From NCBI GenBank assembly GCA_021732975.1, contig JAKFWC010000005.1, forward strand, positions 1 to 64,000: a DNA stretch of 64,000 bases, in the 5' to 3' direction. Under the pieces are notes generated by a model. It made no database searches. It was given only the letters and a program-made list of their open reading frames with translations, and was not told the origin of the DNA. Shown one piece after another: positions 44,689 to 52,803 of the stretch (position 1 is its first letter; the number at the start of each line of letters is the position of its first letter). The position numbers and the translations under genes are program-made. This DNA comes from Planctomycetaceae bacterium (GTDB lineage Bacteria; Planctomycetota; Planctomycetia; Planctomycetales; Planctomycetaceae).

Positions 44689-46212
44689 TCAGCGTTTCTC
44701 CCCGTGCAGAAACGTTTCCGCCATTTCGGTGCGGATGCGTTGCCGCAATTCGGGGGTCAACAATGATCCGTGATCCTTGCCGGGATGCATCTCGACCACC
44801 GCATCGCTGCCGAGTCTCTTTAACGTTTCTCCCACCAACCGCGTGGCGCCTTCGAGAAAGAACGTGTCGTGCTCGCCCATGAAGATGTGAAGCTTGCCCT
44901 GCAATTTGGGACCATGCGTTGCCCAGTTGCGTTCGAGAACGAGGTTGATGTCGTATGCTTCCCACGCTTTGGCCACCGCGGGATCGAGCACGCCGGAGTG
45001 GCGGTCCCACAGTCGTTTCGGCTGGCCATTCTCACCGCGGGGACCGAAGACCGCTTCAAAACTTTCAAGCTGACCACCATGTCCGAGGACGCGTTCCATC
45101 AGATCGAAGTCGTCGAGCCATAACCGCACCTCATAGGCGCCCTTGCGGGCAATCGGACGGCGATGGCCGGCATCGGTGCGGTAATAGTTTTCACCCGGCC
45201 GGTAAATATTCACGCGGGAGAAGTCCCGAAAATCGATGGAATCGGGAGCGGTGCTCCAGACGCCGCCGAAAACCTCGCGATGCATGATCTGCAACCATAG
45301 ACACGTCCACCCGCCGGAGGAATGTCCGGTGACGAAGCGTCCATGCGGTTGAGCGACCGTACGATATCGCTCCTCGAACTCCGGCAGCCAATCCTTCACG
45401 AGCGCGGTCCCCCACGGACCATTGTTCGCAGAATCGGCAAACACGTGATGTCCCCATGGACAACTTGGATCGAGCGTGACGCGGATGAACTCCACGCCAC
45501 CGGGGTTGTCTTCCTTGATCGGTTCATTACGGACGCCGTCATAATGCGTGCCGCCAAAACCGGGTGTGTTGAAGATCACCGGGTAGCGGCGTTCCGGTTG
45601 ATCGTAATAACTCGCGGGGAGATGGACCGCCGCACGGACGAAGACATTCCGCCGGTGAAACTCTGACAGTCTGTCCGACCGCACTTCACACAACTTCGTC
45701 CATTGCGTTTCATTCAAGGACCGCGAAGGAACAAGTTGATCGATCGTGAGCCGTATCGGTTCCTTCGGCTCTTCCGCAGGGACTTCGACCACGGTACTGA
45801 AACCATTCGCGGCACCGGTGCCCACGGTTCGTTCCCACGGGTCAAACCGCGCCACAGCTTGTACACGCCGGGCAACCACCGGCCATTCTTCCAACGGCCG
45901 CGGCAACGTCAGCAGTCCCGGCATAGACGGCGAAATTAACAGCGGATCATCGGGTTGCCAGTCGGTAACATCGACTGCACAAATCGGCTCCGGCGCGAAC
46001 CAGTTCGGCCCTAACCGCGGCTCAAAGTCCTTCTTCTCTGTCGTGAAAACATACACCCGCCCGGTAAACGGTTCTGGTTGTATTTTCTTATCGAAGCGAA
46101 GTTCAAATCGCCAATCCGCCGCACTGACAACCAGCGACGACATCAAATACAGGATGATCGCTATGCAAGTTGTTAATGGACGCATCAATCGCTTTCTCAA
46201 AGGGATGATCAT
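44689..46212 (-). CDS. Secreted esterase-D-like hydrolase
   Basis: 507 residues from ATG 46212, which overlaps the upstream stop by ATGA; ATG 46185 is an alternative. The signal peptide (CIAIILYLMSSLVVSAADW) is followed by a ~200-residue N-terminal domain, then an alpha/beta-hydrolase of the esterase D / PF00756 family with nucleophile GHSSGGW and a late His in HPGKDHGSL. A feruloyl- or enterochelin-esterase-like substrate is possible but not determinable. Last gene of a three-gene overlapping unit. Confidence 0.87.
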   Translation of the reverse strand: MIIPLRKRLMRPLTTCIAIILYLMSSLVVSAADWRFELRFDKKIQPEPFTGRVYVFTTEKKDFEPRLGPNWFAPEPICAVDVTDWQPDDPLLISPSMPGLLTLPRPLEEWPVVARRVQAVARFDPWERTVGTGAANGFSTVVEVPAEEPKEPIRLTIDQLVPSRSLNETQWTKLCEVRSDRLSEFHRRNVFVRAAVHLPASYYDQPERRYPVIFNTPGFGGTHYDGVRNEPIKEDNPGGVEFIRVTLDPSCPWGHHVFADSANNGPWGTALVKDWLPEFEERYRTVAQPHGRFVTGHSSGGWTCLWLQIMHREVFGGVWSTAPDSIDFRDFSRVNIYRPGENYYRTDAGHRRPIARKGAYEVRLWLDDFDLMERVLGHGGQLESFEAVFGPRGENGQPKRLWDRHSGVLDPAVAKAWEAYDINLVLERNWATHGPKLQGKLHIFMGEHDTFFLEGATRLVGETLKRLGSDAVVEMHPGKDHGSLLTPELRQRIRTEMAETFLHGEKR

Positions 46213-47348
46213 TCACTCTTTCGCTTTCGTTCCCACGGTTTGGCTAGCTCCACACCGGTCGCATGAAGATAACCGAAGCGGATCCCGGAAATCATGCCAA
46301 GCACCATCGGCACGAGAAACATCGCGATGAAAGCCGGCGTGTTCCACGGCCCTTTGGGGACCAGTGGATGCACGGTCAACATCAGTACAACACTGCAAAA
46401 GAAACCGGCCATCATGCCCATCGCCGTACCGAAGAAAACGATGAACGGTTTGTTGAGGATCGACTTCGGAGCATGTGGTTTGCGTTCGACCTCCACCGCC
46501 CCGAGTGTTTCCGTCGCCCGTTCCCCGGCCTCGAACAATTGGATCAGTTCGGAGACCTCTTCCAACCGGGCGAGTCGTTGCTCGCCGCAGTCGCGGCGGC
46601 CGGTCGTCCAGATGAGCAAATCGACCTGGTCCGTCTCGACCACCCAACCGGGATGCAATGAGAACCAGGCGACGACGAACGGATGAAACACGCGCGGAAT
46701 AACATTCGTATCGATGCCAATGGAGTCGATGGAAAGCTGGTACTGTTTTCGGAAGGTCTCGAACGCCGCGGCTTGATCTTCGTCCAAGCCGTCCGGGGGA
46801 TGCAGTTCCGTTTCCGTCGATGTCAGCAGCCCTTCCAGCCAGCGAAACATCCGCGACCGGGGGACCACGCGGAACGGACACAGCGACTGACCATAACCGG
46901 GAAAACGATAGACCGTTTGATTGTAAGTTTGCGTCGACCGACTCTTGCCCGACCCCGTCGTTTCCGAATAGCTGACATCAAGAAGATCGATCGCGCGACC
47001 GGCAAACGATCCCGTCATACGGTGCGAGGTTTGGAGCGAGTCCCGTCGGAACAGCGACAATGTCCGTCGAAAATCCGGCAGCAACGGATCCACCCACTCG
47101 CTGAACGTCCACTCCTGCCGCTCGGCCAGCGTCTGATTGGCGAGTAATCGGCGATGGTCCTGAAACGTCTTGATCGCCGCATCGACCATGCCGATCACCG
47201 CGCCCGCAGCGATGATGATGACCCACGAAACCGGTTGCCCGTTCGGCCAGTTCAGAGGGACATCGAAGCACCACAACCCCCAGCGGAGACCCGCCGTCAG
47301 GATGACGCCGCCGATCGCACCGAGGAGCAAGCGCAAGACGATGATCAT
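46209..47348 (-). CDS. Membrane protein, unknown function
   Basis: 379 residues from ATG 47348. Two N-terminal spans (VLRLLLGAIGGVILTAGL, SWVIIIAAGAVIGMVDAAI), a ~220-residue cytoplasmic or periplasmic middle domain and two C-terminal spans (FGTAMGMMAGFFCSVVLML, AFIAMFLVPMVLGMISGI). Both ends overlap neighbours by ATGA, so translation is coupled to the flanking genes. No family recognised. Confidence 0.82.
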   Translation of the reverse strand: MIIVLRLLLGAIGGVILTAGLRWGLWCFDVPLNWPNGQPVSWVIIIAAGAVIGMVDAAIKTFQDHRRLLANQTLAERQEWTFSEWVDPLLPDFRRTLSLFRRDSLQTSHRMTGSFAGRAIDLLDVSYSETTGSGKSRSTQTYNQTVYRFPGYGQSLCPFRVVPRSRMFRWLEGLLTSTETELHPPDGLDEDQAAAFETFRKQYQLSIDSIGIDTNVIPRVFHPFVVAWFSLHPGWVVETDQVDLLIWTTGRRDCGEQRLARLEEVSELIQLFEAGERATETLGAVEVERKPHAPKSILNKPFIVFFGTAMGMMAGFFCSVVLMLTVHPLVPKGPWNTPAFIAMFLVPMVLGMISGIRFGYLHATGVELAKPWERKRKSE

Positions 47349-47767
47349 TCGGGATCAACCTTACTGGAACCCGGCGGGACATTCGATGGCAAGACAGCCA
47401 CGGTTGCACGGAGTGGTAGCACATGATGCGCATGCGGAGAATGAAAGCGGTGCAGCATGCGGTGAATCAAGGGCGCAAACACAACCCCCGAGGCGAGAAT
47501 CATCACGAAGCCGCTGTAGAGGGCGTACCATCCCGCAAAGAGTTTTCCCGCTTCGGCCTTCGGTTCGTTCATCGGCCCCATGCCGGAGAGCAGCATCGAG
47601 GCATTCAGAAACGCGTCCGTCTGCGACATCTTTTCGTAATGGATATATCCCCACATGCCCAGCAGCAGCGATCCGAAGATGATCGCGAGCCCCATTAACA
47701 CACTGCGGACAAAGCGGCCGATAAATCGCCACCGCGAGATCGGCGGTGGCGAATGATGCTCAAACAT
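47345..47767 (-). CDS. Small two-span membrane protein
   Basis: 140 residues from ATG 47767; the longer frame upstream would overlap the divergent nagA leader. Spans VLMGLAIIFGSLLLGMWGY and YALYSGFVMILASGVVF are separated by a ~35-residue loop. First gene of the overlapping unit that continues into the membrane protein at 46209 and the esterase. Function unknown. Confidence 0.75.
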   Translation of the reverse strand: MFEHHSPPPISRWRFIGRFVRSVLMGLAIIFGSLLLGMWGYIHYEKMSQTDAFLNASMLLSGMGPMNEPKAEAGKLFAGWYALYSGFVMILASGVVFAPLIHRMLHRFHSPHAHHVLPLRATVAVLPSNVPPGSSKVDPE

Positions 47768-47882
47768 ACGATCAGAATTCCCCCGCTTCCTGTTCAAACC
47801 CCGCGGCATTGTATCAACGGCGGTGGCGATGCCGAGTAAGATAGTTTGACTTGAAGACTCCCCCCCTGCGAAATCGCCTGCC

Positions 47883-49085
47883 ATGACCGACACCGTCATC
47901 ATCACCAACGGCACGCTAATCCTTCCGGATCAATTGCGGGACAACGCGCGCGTCGTTATCCGCGACGGATGCATTTCTGCCCTGGAATCGGCTGAGGCAA
48001 AAGTGCCAAAGGGCGCGACCTTGATTGATGCCCGCGGTGGATTCATCTCACCGGGATTTGTCGATCTCCACGTTCACGGCGGCAACGGGGCCGACTTCAT
48101 GGATGGCACACCGGATGCCGTTCTGACTGCATGCCGGTGTCACCTGCGACACGGCACCACCACGATCTTTCCCACCACGACCACCGGCTCGCCCGCCCAA
48201 CTCACGGCGATGATCGATGCGTGCAAGACTGTGATGAAATCGAACCCGACCGACGCGGCGCGCATCGCCGGTGTCCACTTTTATGGCCCGTACTTCGCCG
48301 CGGATAAGGTCGGCTGTCACAACCTGGCGGGACAACGGCCGCCCGACCGCGCAGAGTACGAGCAACACTTCGCAACCGGCATGATCCGCATTGCCACATG
48401 CGCTGCCGAATTGCCGGGAGCGGTCGAGTTCTATCGCTTTGCCCGGCGCAGGAAATGTCTCGTTACCTGCGGGCATTCCAACAGTACGTGGACCGAAATG
48501 GCCGCCGGATTCAAAGCCGGGCTGCGACACGTCGATCACTTCTGGTGTGCGATGAGTTCGGTCGCTTCACTGCGCGACCGTTGCGGCACGCCGATGCAGG
48601 CGAGCATGGAAGAATTCGTCCTCGCGGAGCCGGAGATGAGCACGGAAGTCATCGCCGACGGCTGCCATCTGTCGCCGGAGCTGTTGCGATTTGCGTACCG
48701 AATGAAAGGTCCGCGGCGATTGTGCCTGGTGACCGATTCAAGCCGGGCCCTCGACATGCCGCCAGGCGAATACCGCTTTGGACCGCAAGCCGACGGCGAA
48801 TGGTTCCGGCACGATGGCGAAGTCGGCCGCATGCTCGACGGCAGCGCCCTCGCCAGCAGCACCGCGGGCATGGACCGGATGGTCCGCACGATGGCCGCCG
48901 GCACCTCCGCCCCGCTCTACGACATCATCCGCATGGCCACCCTCACCCCCGCCGAACGCGTCGGCATGGACAAGGATATCGGCAGCCTCGAACCTGGCAA
49001 ACGCGGAGACATCCTCGTACTGTCAAAACGCCTGCAAGTCCGTCAGGTCATCCGCGACGGCGTCGTTTGTGCATCGAATTCGTAG
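47883..49085 (+). CDS. NagA-like amidohydrolase with altered metal-site residue
   Basis: 400 residues from ATG 47883. Overall match to N-acetylglucosamine-6-phosphate deacetylase: DLHVHGGNGADFMDG (HxH), GTTTIFPTTTTG, TCGHSNST and RHVDHFWCAMSS (metal His residues) and LVTDSSRALDMPPG (catalytic Asp). The usual HLEGP segment reads HFYGPYFAADKVGCH, replacing the metal-coordinating Glu with Tyr. The enzyme may therefore use another ligand or substrate. NagA would link amino-sugar breakdown to glycolysis. No NagB neighbour is present. Confidence 0.85.
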   Translation: MTDTVIITNGTLILPDQLRDNARVVIRDGCISALESAEAKVPKGATLIDARGGFISPGFVDLHVHGGNGADFMDGTPDAVLTACRCHLRHGTTTIFPTTTTGSPAQLTAMIDACKTVMKSNPTDAARIAGVHFYGPYFAADKVGCHNLAGQRPPDRAEYEQHFATGMIRIATCAAELPGAVEFYRFARRRKCLVTCGHSNSTWTEMAAGFKAGLRHVDHFWCAMSSVASLRDRCGTPMQASMEEFVLAEPEMSTEVIADGCHLSPELLRFAYRMKGPRRLCLVTDSSRALDMPPGEYRFGPQADGEWFRHDGEVGRMLDGSALASSTAGMDRMVRTMAAGTSAPLYDIIRMATLTPAERVGMDKDIGSLEPGKRGDILVLSKRLQVRQVIRDGVVCASNS

Positions 49086-49223
49086 GGTGCCGTCGAGTCT
49101 TCGAGACGCACCATCCGAGGCTATGTCGCGATCCATGAGCACGGCAGCTAATCCGCGTGCAGGTCTTCGACAAAGCGGCGTACTCTGGGTCGGCGCAGAC
49201 TGCAACCCACCCACTGGCAAATC

Positions 49224-51326
49224 TTACTCTGCCTTGTCCACGCTGATCCACAGCGGCGCGCTGGCATACGTCGCCTTCATGACGAAGTTGATGGACAAGT
49301 TCGCCATCACGCAGTTGAGTTGCTTTTCGACCGGGGCGGCGGATTTGTCGGCCTTGATGGTGATGTAGCCTTCGGAGGCGCCGTTCGAGAGGAGCGTTTT
49401 GCTGTTGGCACTGTCGATCGTCACGCCATCGGGGAGGCTGCTGGCGTAGATTTGTTCGAGGTGATTGAACGTCAGGTCGAGGACCACGTTCGCCTTCATG
49501 TCGGCGGCCCGGTCCACCTTGATCGCGATCTTTTTGGATTCGCCCGGTTTCAAGCGGATGTCGGTCTCGCTGATGGTGACGGCGCGGAGATCGTTCGGGC
49601 TGCCGACGTTCACGAGGTGCTTCTCGGCGGGCCAGTGGACGCGGCCGCCGCCGGGGTTGTAGGTTTCCTGATACGGAGCCGCTTCCACATTGAATTCGAG
49701 CGGCGGTTGCCCTTCCCCCTGCGGCATCGTCGCCGTCCCCCAGATCCGCAGGTTCGACGCCGCGAGTTGGGCATCCGGCGCGGCGGTGAGGACGATCGCC
49801 CCATCGGGATATTTTGTGGTCAACGCACGACCACACGTCGCGGTGACACCGGGCGGCAGACCGTCGACGTGGAGTTCCACATCCCCCTTAAAACCATGCT
49901 TGCGGTTTGTGCGAACGAAGAGGACGCCATTCGTGCCGGGGGTGAGGTTGGTTTTATCCGTGTCGACAAGAAGTTCAAACATCGGCACCGTCGGCGTGAT
50001 CTTCAACACATAGCCAAAACCGTCGCCGCCACGGAGATGAACATCACGCATCTCGACGAAGTAGGTGCCATCGGCCGGGGCTTCCCAGCCTTCAATCAGC
50101 GTGTCGGAGTGCAGCATGCGACCGAAGCGGCCGTCGTCGTCTTCGCGCAGCGTCTGTTCTTTGTCGTTGAGAATCCGCAGGTAGGAATCGACCTGCGATT
50201 GCTGACGCCGGGCCAGCACTTCAAACGTGAATTTCTGGCCTTTGGTGGCGGGGAACGAGTAGACATCGAGGTCCGACGGCTTTTCGATGCGACCGGTGAT
50301 GACCGCGGGGATGGTGACCGGGACGGCCATCGCGACGGCGTCGTTCTCGGTGGCCGGTTCGATGGTGATGGGGGATTCCGTCACATAAACCGGCACGGGG
50401 TTGGTGATGGTCTCGCCGATCTTCACCGGGATCGATTGGAAGGAAGACGTGCCAAGCGAGGGCGGGTTGACCGTCGCCGTCATGCCTGCGGGCAGCAACG
50501 ACCCGGAGAGTTCGATGGCAGTATCAACCCCCGGGCGGACGGCCATCGGGAACATCTGCGTGACAAACGGGCGCGGGCTGACTTCGATGCAATACTCCCA
50601 GTCCTGATTGCCCTGATAACGGACATCGCGGATCTCAAGGAAGTAGTCGCCCGCCTTCGCGAACGTGTGCGACAGGAACGGGTCGGCGAAGAACGCGTTG
50701 TCGGACATCGCGATCACACCGCCGGCCGCATCGCGAAGAAAAAGAATCGGGTCGATGTGGTTCTGCAAATCATGAATCTTGTCTTCGAGCCGCTGCGCCC
50801 GCACATGGAAGGCGAGCGACTGCCCGGCTTCCGCGGTGAACTTGTAATAGTCAAAGTCCTCGGCCTTCTCGATGGCACCGCACAACGTGGCGGGGAACGT
50901 GACCGCCTGAGCTTTGTCGCGGGTGTTATTGTCGGCCGCTTCCACAACGACGGGGTCGCGCACGATGACAAGTTGCCCCAGCGTGCTCGCCCCGTTCGGC
51001 GTCGCCAGCCGGAACTCCCGCACACCGGGCAGCGCATCGGCCGCCGCGGTGATTTTCAGCTTGAGTTTTGTGATCTCTTTCGGCTTCTCACCCGGCTTGA
51101 GCGCAGGCATCTCCGGCGCGATCGCTTCCGCCGTGACGCCTTCGCCGCTGACGAAAACCTGGAAGGTGCCGAGCATCGTGTAGCGCGACTGCACCTCACA
51201 CTCCGCCGTCGTCCCCACCTGCACCGCAACGGGCTTGAGGCTCATTACCATCGGATACGAGGTCTGTGCATGGACCGTCGATGTCGTGAGCATCGCAACC
51301 ACAGTGACAGTAATCATTCGCAACAT
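49224..51326 (-). CDS. Secreted protein with pre-peptidase C-terminal (PPC) domains
   Basis: 700 residues from ATG 51326, chosen for an AAGGA eight bases upstream and an immediate signal peptide (MITVTVVAMLTTSTVHAQ); ATG 51347 is possible. Two PPC-type beta-sandwich domains are recognisable (DFDYYKFTAEAGQSLAFHV...GDYFLEIRD; DLDVYSFPATKGQKFTFEV...GTYFVEMRD), with further Ig-like modules after residue 480. PPC proteins often accompany DUF1553/DUF1501 genes in planctomycetes, as here. Function unknown. Confidence 0.87.
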   Translation of the reverse strand: MLRMITVTVVAMLTTSTVHAQTSYPMVMSLKPVAVQVGTTAECEVQSRYTMLGTFQVFVSGEGVTAEAIAPEMPALKPGEKPKEITKLKLKITAAADALPGVREFRLATPNGASTLGQLVIVRDPVVVEAADNNTRDKAQAVTFPATLCGAIEKAEDFDYYKFTAEAGQSLAFHVRAQRLEDKIHDLQNHIDPILFLRDAAGGVIAMSDNAFFADPFLSHTFAKAGDYFLEIRDVRYQGNQDWEYCIEVSPRPFVTQMFPMAVRPGVDTAIELSGSLLPAGMTATVNPPSLGTSSFQSIPVKIGETITNPVPVYVTESPITIEPATENDAVAMAVPVTIPAVITGRIEKPSDLDVYSFPATKGQKFTFEVLARRQQSQVDSYLRILNDKEQTLREDDDGRFGRMLHSDTLIEGWEAPADGTYFVEMRDVHLRGGDGFGYVLKITPTVPMFELLVDTDKTNLTPGTNGVLFVRTNRKHGFKGDVELHVDGLPPGVTATCGRALTTKYPDGAIVLTAAPDAQLAASNLRIWGTATMPQGEGQPPLEFNVEAAPYQETYNPGGGRVHWPAEKHLVNVGSPNDLRAVTISETDIRLKPGESKKIAIKVDRAADMKANVVLDLTFNHLEQIYASSLPDGVTIDSANSKTLLSNGASEGYITIKADKSAAPVEKQLNCVMANLSINFVMKATYASAPLWISVDKAE

Positions 51327-51392
51327 CGGTTCGGTCCTTTTCGACATTCGCACGAATCACGATCAAAGTGGGACTAACGGATCGCTAAGAAT

Positions 51393-52085
51393 CTAAAGCG
51401 TGACCCGAAATCCCGTCGCCACAATGCGCCAAGTCTTGCCAGTTCGCTCTAGCACATAAGTGCCAAAGGATGGGTGGTATTCGGGACAATAGATCCAGAT
51501 GACAGCAATGTTGCCATTATTTGAGTAACCCGGCGCTGAAACTTCGATCGGCAACCGTGCCTGGTAAGGCGTTGCGAACGGAGATCTCAACCAAAGCCGT
51601 TGGCACGCTCCTCCGAAATCGCTGGTGTGCCACCAGATCAGCCAATCCAAGTACCAGCCTGTATATACGACTGGCGGTGATGGTTCGACGAAAGGGACCA
51701 TCCGCAGACATTGGTTTCGAGGCCGGTATGTCGACAATGACACGCCACTCGCATGGCGGTCCTTGATGTTCTGGATCGCTTCGATCACATCGAGACGGTC
51801 GGCAACAGCGGACTCTCCGGTCTCGTAGTCCCTCAATGCCGAATCAACATCACCAATCCATTCCGGCCCACGTTCATAAACATAGATCGTACGGATACGT
51901 TCTCGAAAAAACGAAAAGCCCATCTCATCGCCATCGCGGGTCGTCATATCACTCAGGACGATTTCCGCAATCGCGTTGTCGACTCGCTGTTGATCGGTTA
52001 GATGACTCGGAGATGGAGCGGGCTGCGACAAAACGAAATACGTCGCTAAGAGAACGAGCACGCAACTCGCGAGGACACGGTTCAT
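51393..52085 (-). CDS. Hypothetical exported protein
   Basis: 230 residues from ATG 52085. The N-terminus MNRVLASCVLVLLATYFVLS is a signal peptide or signal anchor. The remainder is a Trp/Tyr-rich domain (YTGWYLDWLIWWHTSDFGG) with a C-terminal WRIVATGFRVTL. No family recognised. It follows the DUF4926 gene by 41 bp on the same strand and separates it from the PPC gene. Confidence 0.75.
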   Translation of the reverse strand: MNRVLASCVLVLLATYFVLSQPAPSPSHLTDQQRVDNAIAEIVLSDMTTRDGDEMGFSFFRERIRTIYVYERGPEWIGDVDSALRDYETGESAVADRLDVIEAIQNIKDRHASGVSLSTYRPRNQCLRMVPFVEPSPPVVYTGWYLDWLIWWHTSDFGGACQRLWLRSPFATPYQARLPIEVSAPGYSNNGNIAVIWIYCPEYHPSFGTYVLERTGKTWRIVATGFRVTL

Positions 52086-52126
52086 ATCGCAACGACTCCC
52101 AGGCATCTTTGTAGAACCAGAGGTCA

Positions 52127-52369
52127 TCAAGTCTGCGGTGCGACCGGCCGGGGGCGGGAATGCATCATGTCCTGCGGTTCGAGCCGACGAAGGTGTGCCA
52201 GGGGAATCGTAGCAACCGCAACAGTGTTGCCATCCCACGCGAGGAACTCCACCTCGGCGGATATCGCGCCGGTGGGCGCGTAGACAACGGCTCCCACGTC
52301 ACCGATGGATAATCCGTGTTCAGGATGATCTTCCAGCAACGTGACGGTGTCGAGTTCTTGAACGTTCAT
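52127..52369 (-). CDS. DUF4926 protein
   Basis: 80 residues from ATG 52369. The pattern DTVTLLEDHPEHGLSIGDVG...VEFLAWDG...VAVATIPLAHLRRL is the DUF4926 family, small SH3-like barrel proteins. It follows the DUF6883-like gene by 27 bp. This gene pair recurs in many bacteria and is suspected, but not proven, to be a toxin-antitoxin- or immunity-like couple. Confidence 0.9.
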   Translation of the reverse strand: MNVQELDTVTLLEDHPEHGLSIGDVGAVVYAPTGAISAEVEFLAWDGNTVAVATIPLAHLRRLEPQDMMHSRPRPVAPQT

Positions 52370-52396
52370 GCGAAGCTCATTTTTGAAAACGGGTCA

Positions 52397-52738
52397 TCAG
52401 GCTGGATATGCGGTCACGAATCTCGGGATCTCATCATCATCCAGCATCCAGACGCTGGTCAATGCGACCTGCCCTGCATCTGGGGTCACGATCTCCCCTT
52501 CAACAACGAATTTCCGACCATGTTCCGTCATCTCTTCAGACATCACGATCCCTGAGGCGGCTTGCTGACGAAGAGCGTTCGCCAGTTCTTGCCAGGCATC
52601 CGGCCGGAATCCCACCTGATGAAACCAAACGGCTTTGTGTCGCCCGACCGGGTGTGACAAGGATAGCAAGTAATGGACAATCTTCGCTTCCGGGACATGG
52701 GCCTGAAGAGCGTTCATCAAACCATGGTCGGGCGTCAT
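52397..52738 (-). CDS. DUF6883-like small protein
   Basis: 113 residues from ATG 52738; no strong ribosome-binding site is seen, and an upstream non-ATG start is possible. The core KIVHYLLSLSHPVGRHKAVWF...ALRQQAASGIV...GRKFVVEGEIVTPDAG...TSVWMLDDDEIPRFVTAYP fits DUF6883, a fold also found at the C-termini of some polymorphic toxins. It leads a three-gene minus-strand group with DUF4926 and an exported protein. Confidence 0.78.
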   Translation of the reverse strand: MTPDHGLMNALQAHVPEAKIVHYLLSLSHPVGRHKAVWFHQVGFRPDAWQELANALRQQAASGIVMSEEMTEHGRKFVVEGEIVTPDAGQVALTSVWMLDDDEIPRFVTAYPA

Positions 52739-52771
52739 GGTGGTCGATTTCCGGGCATTGAGAAACACTTT

Positions 52772-52796
52772 GCGCGGGGCGCGAAACCGCGAAGCG
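52772..52796. repeat. GCGGTTTCGCGCC single-arm repeat, reverse orientation
   Basis: GCGCGGGGCGCGAAACCGCG (and onward) is the reverse complement of the repeat at 37658 and related to the palindrome at 16104. It lies just past the end of the DUF1553 gene. Confidence 0.65.
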
Positions 52797-52803
52797 TGGA
52801 TTG

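Noticed and set aside
49320-51377. A 685-codon plus-strand frame
   Set aside because: Antisense to the PPC protein gene throughout; Arg/Gly/Val-rich with no domain.
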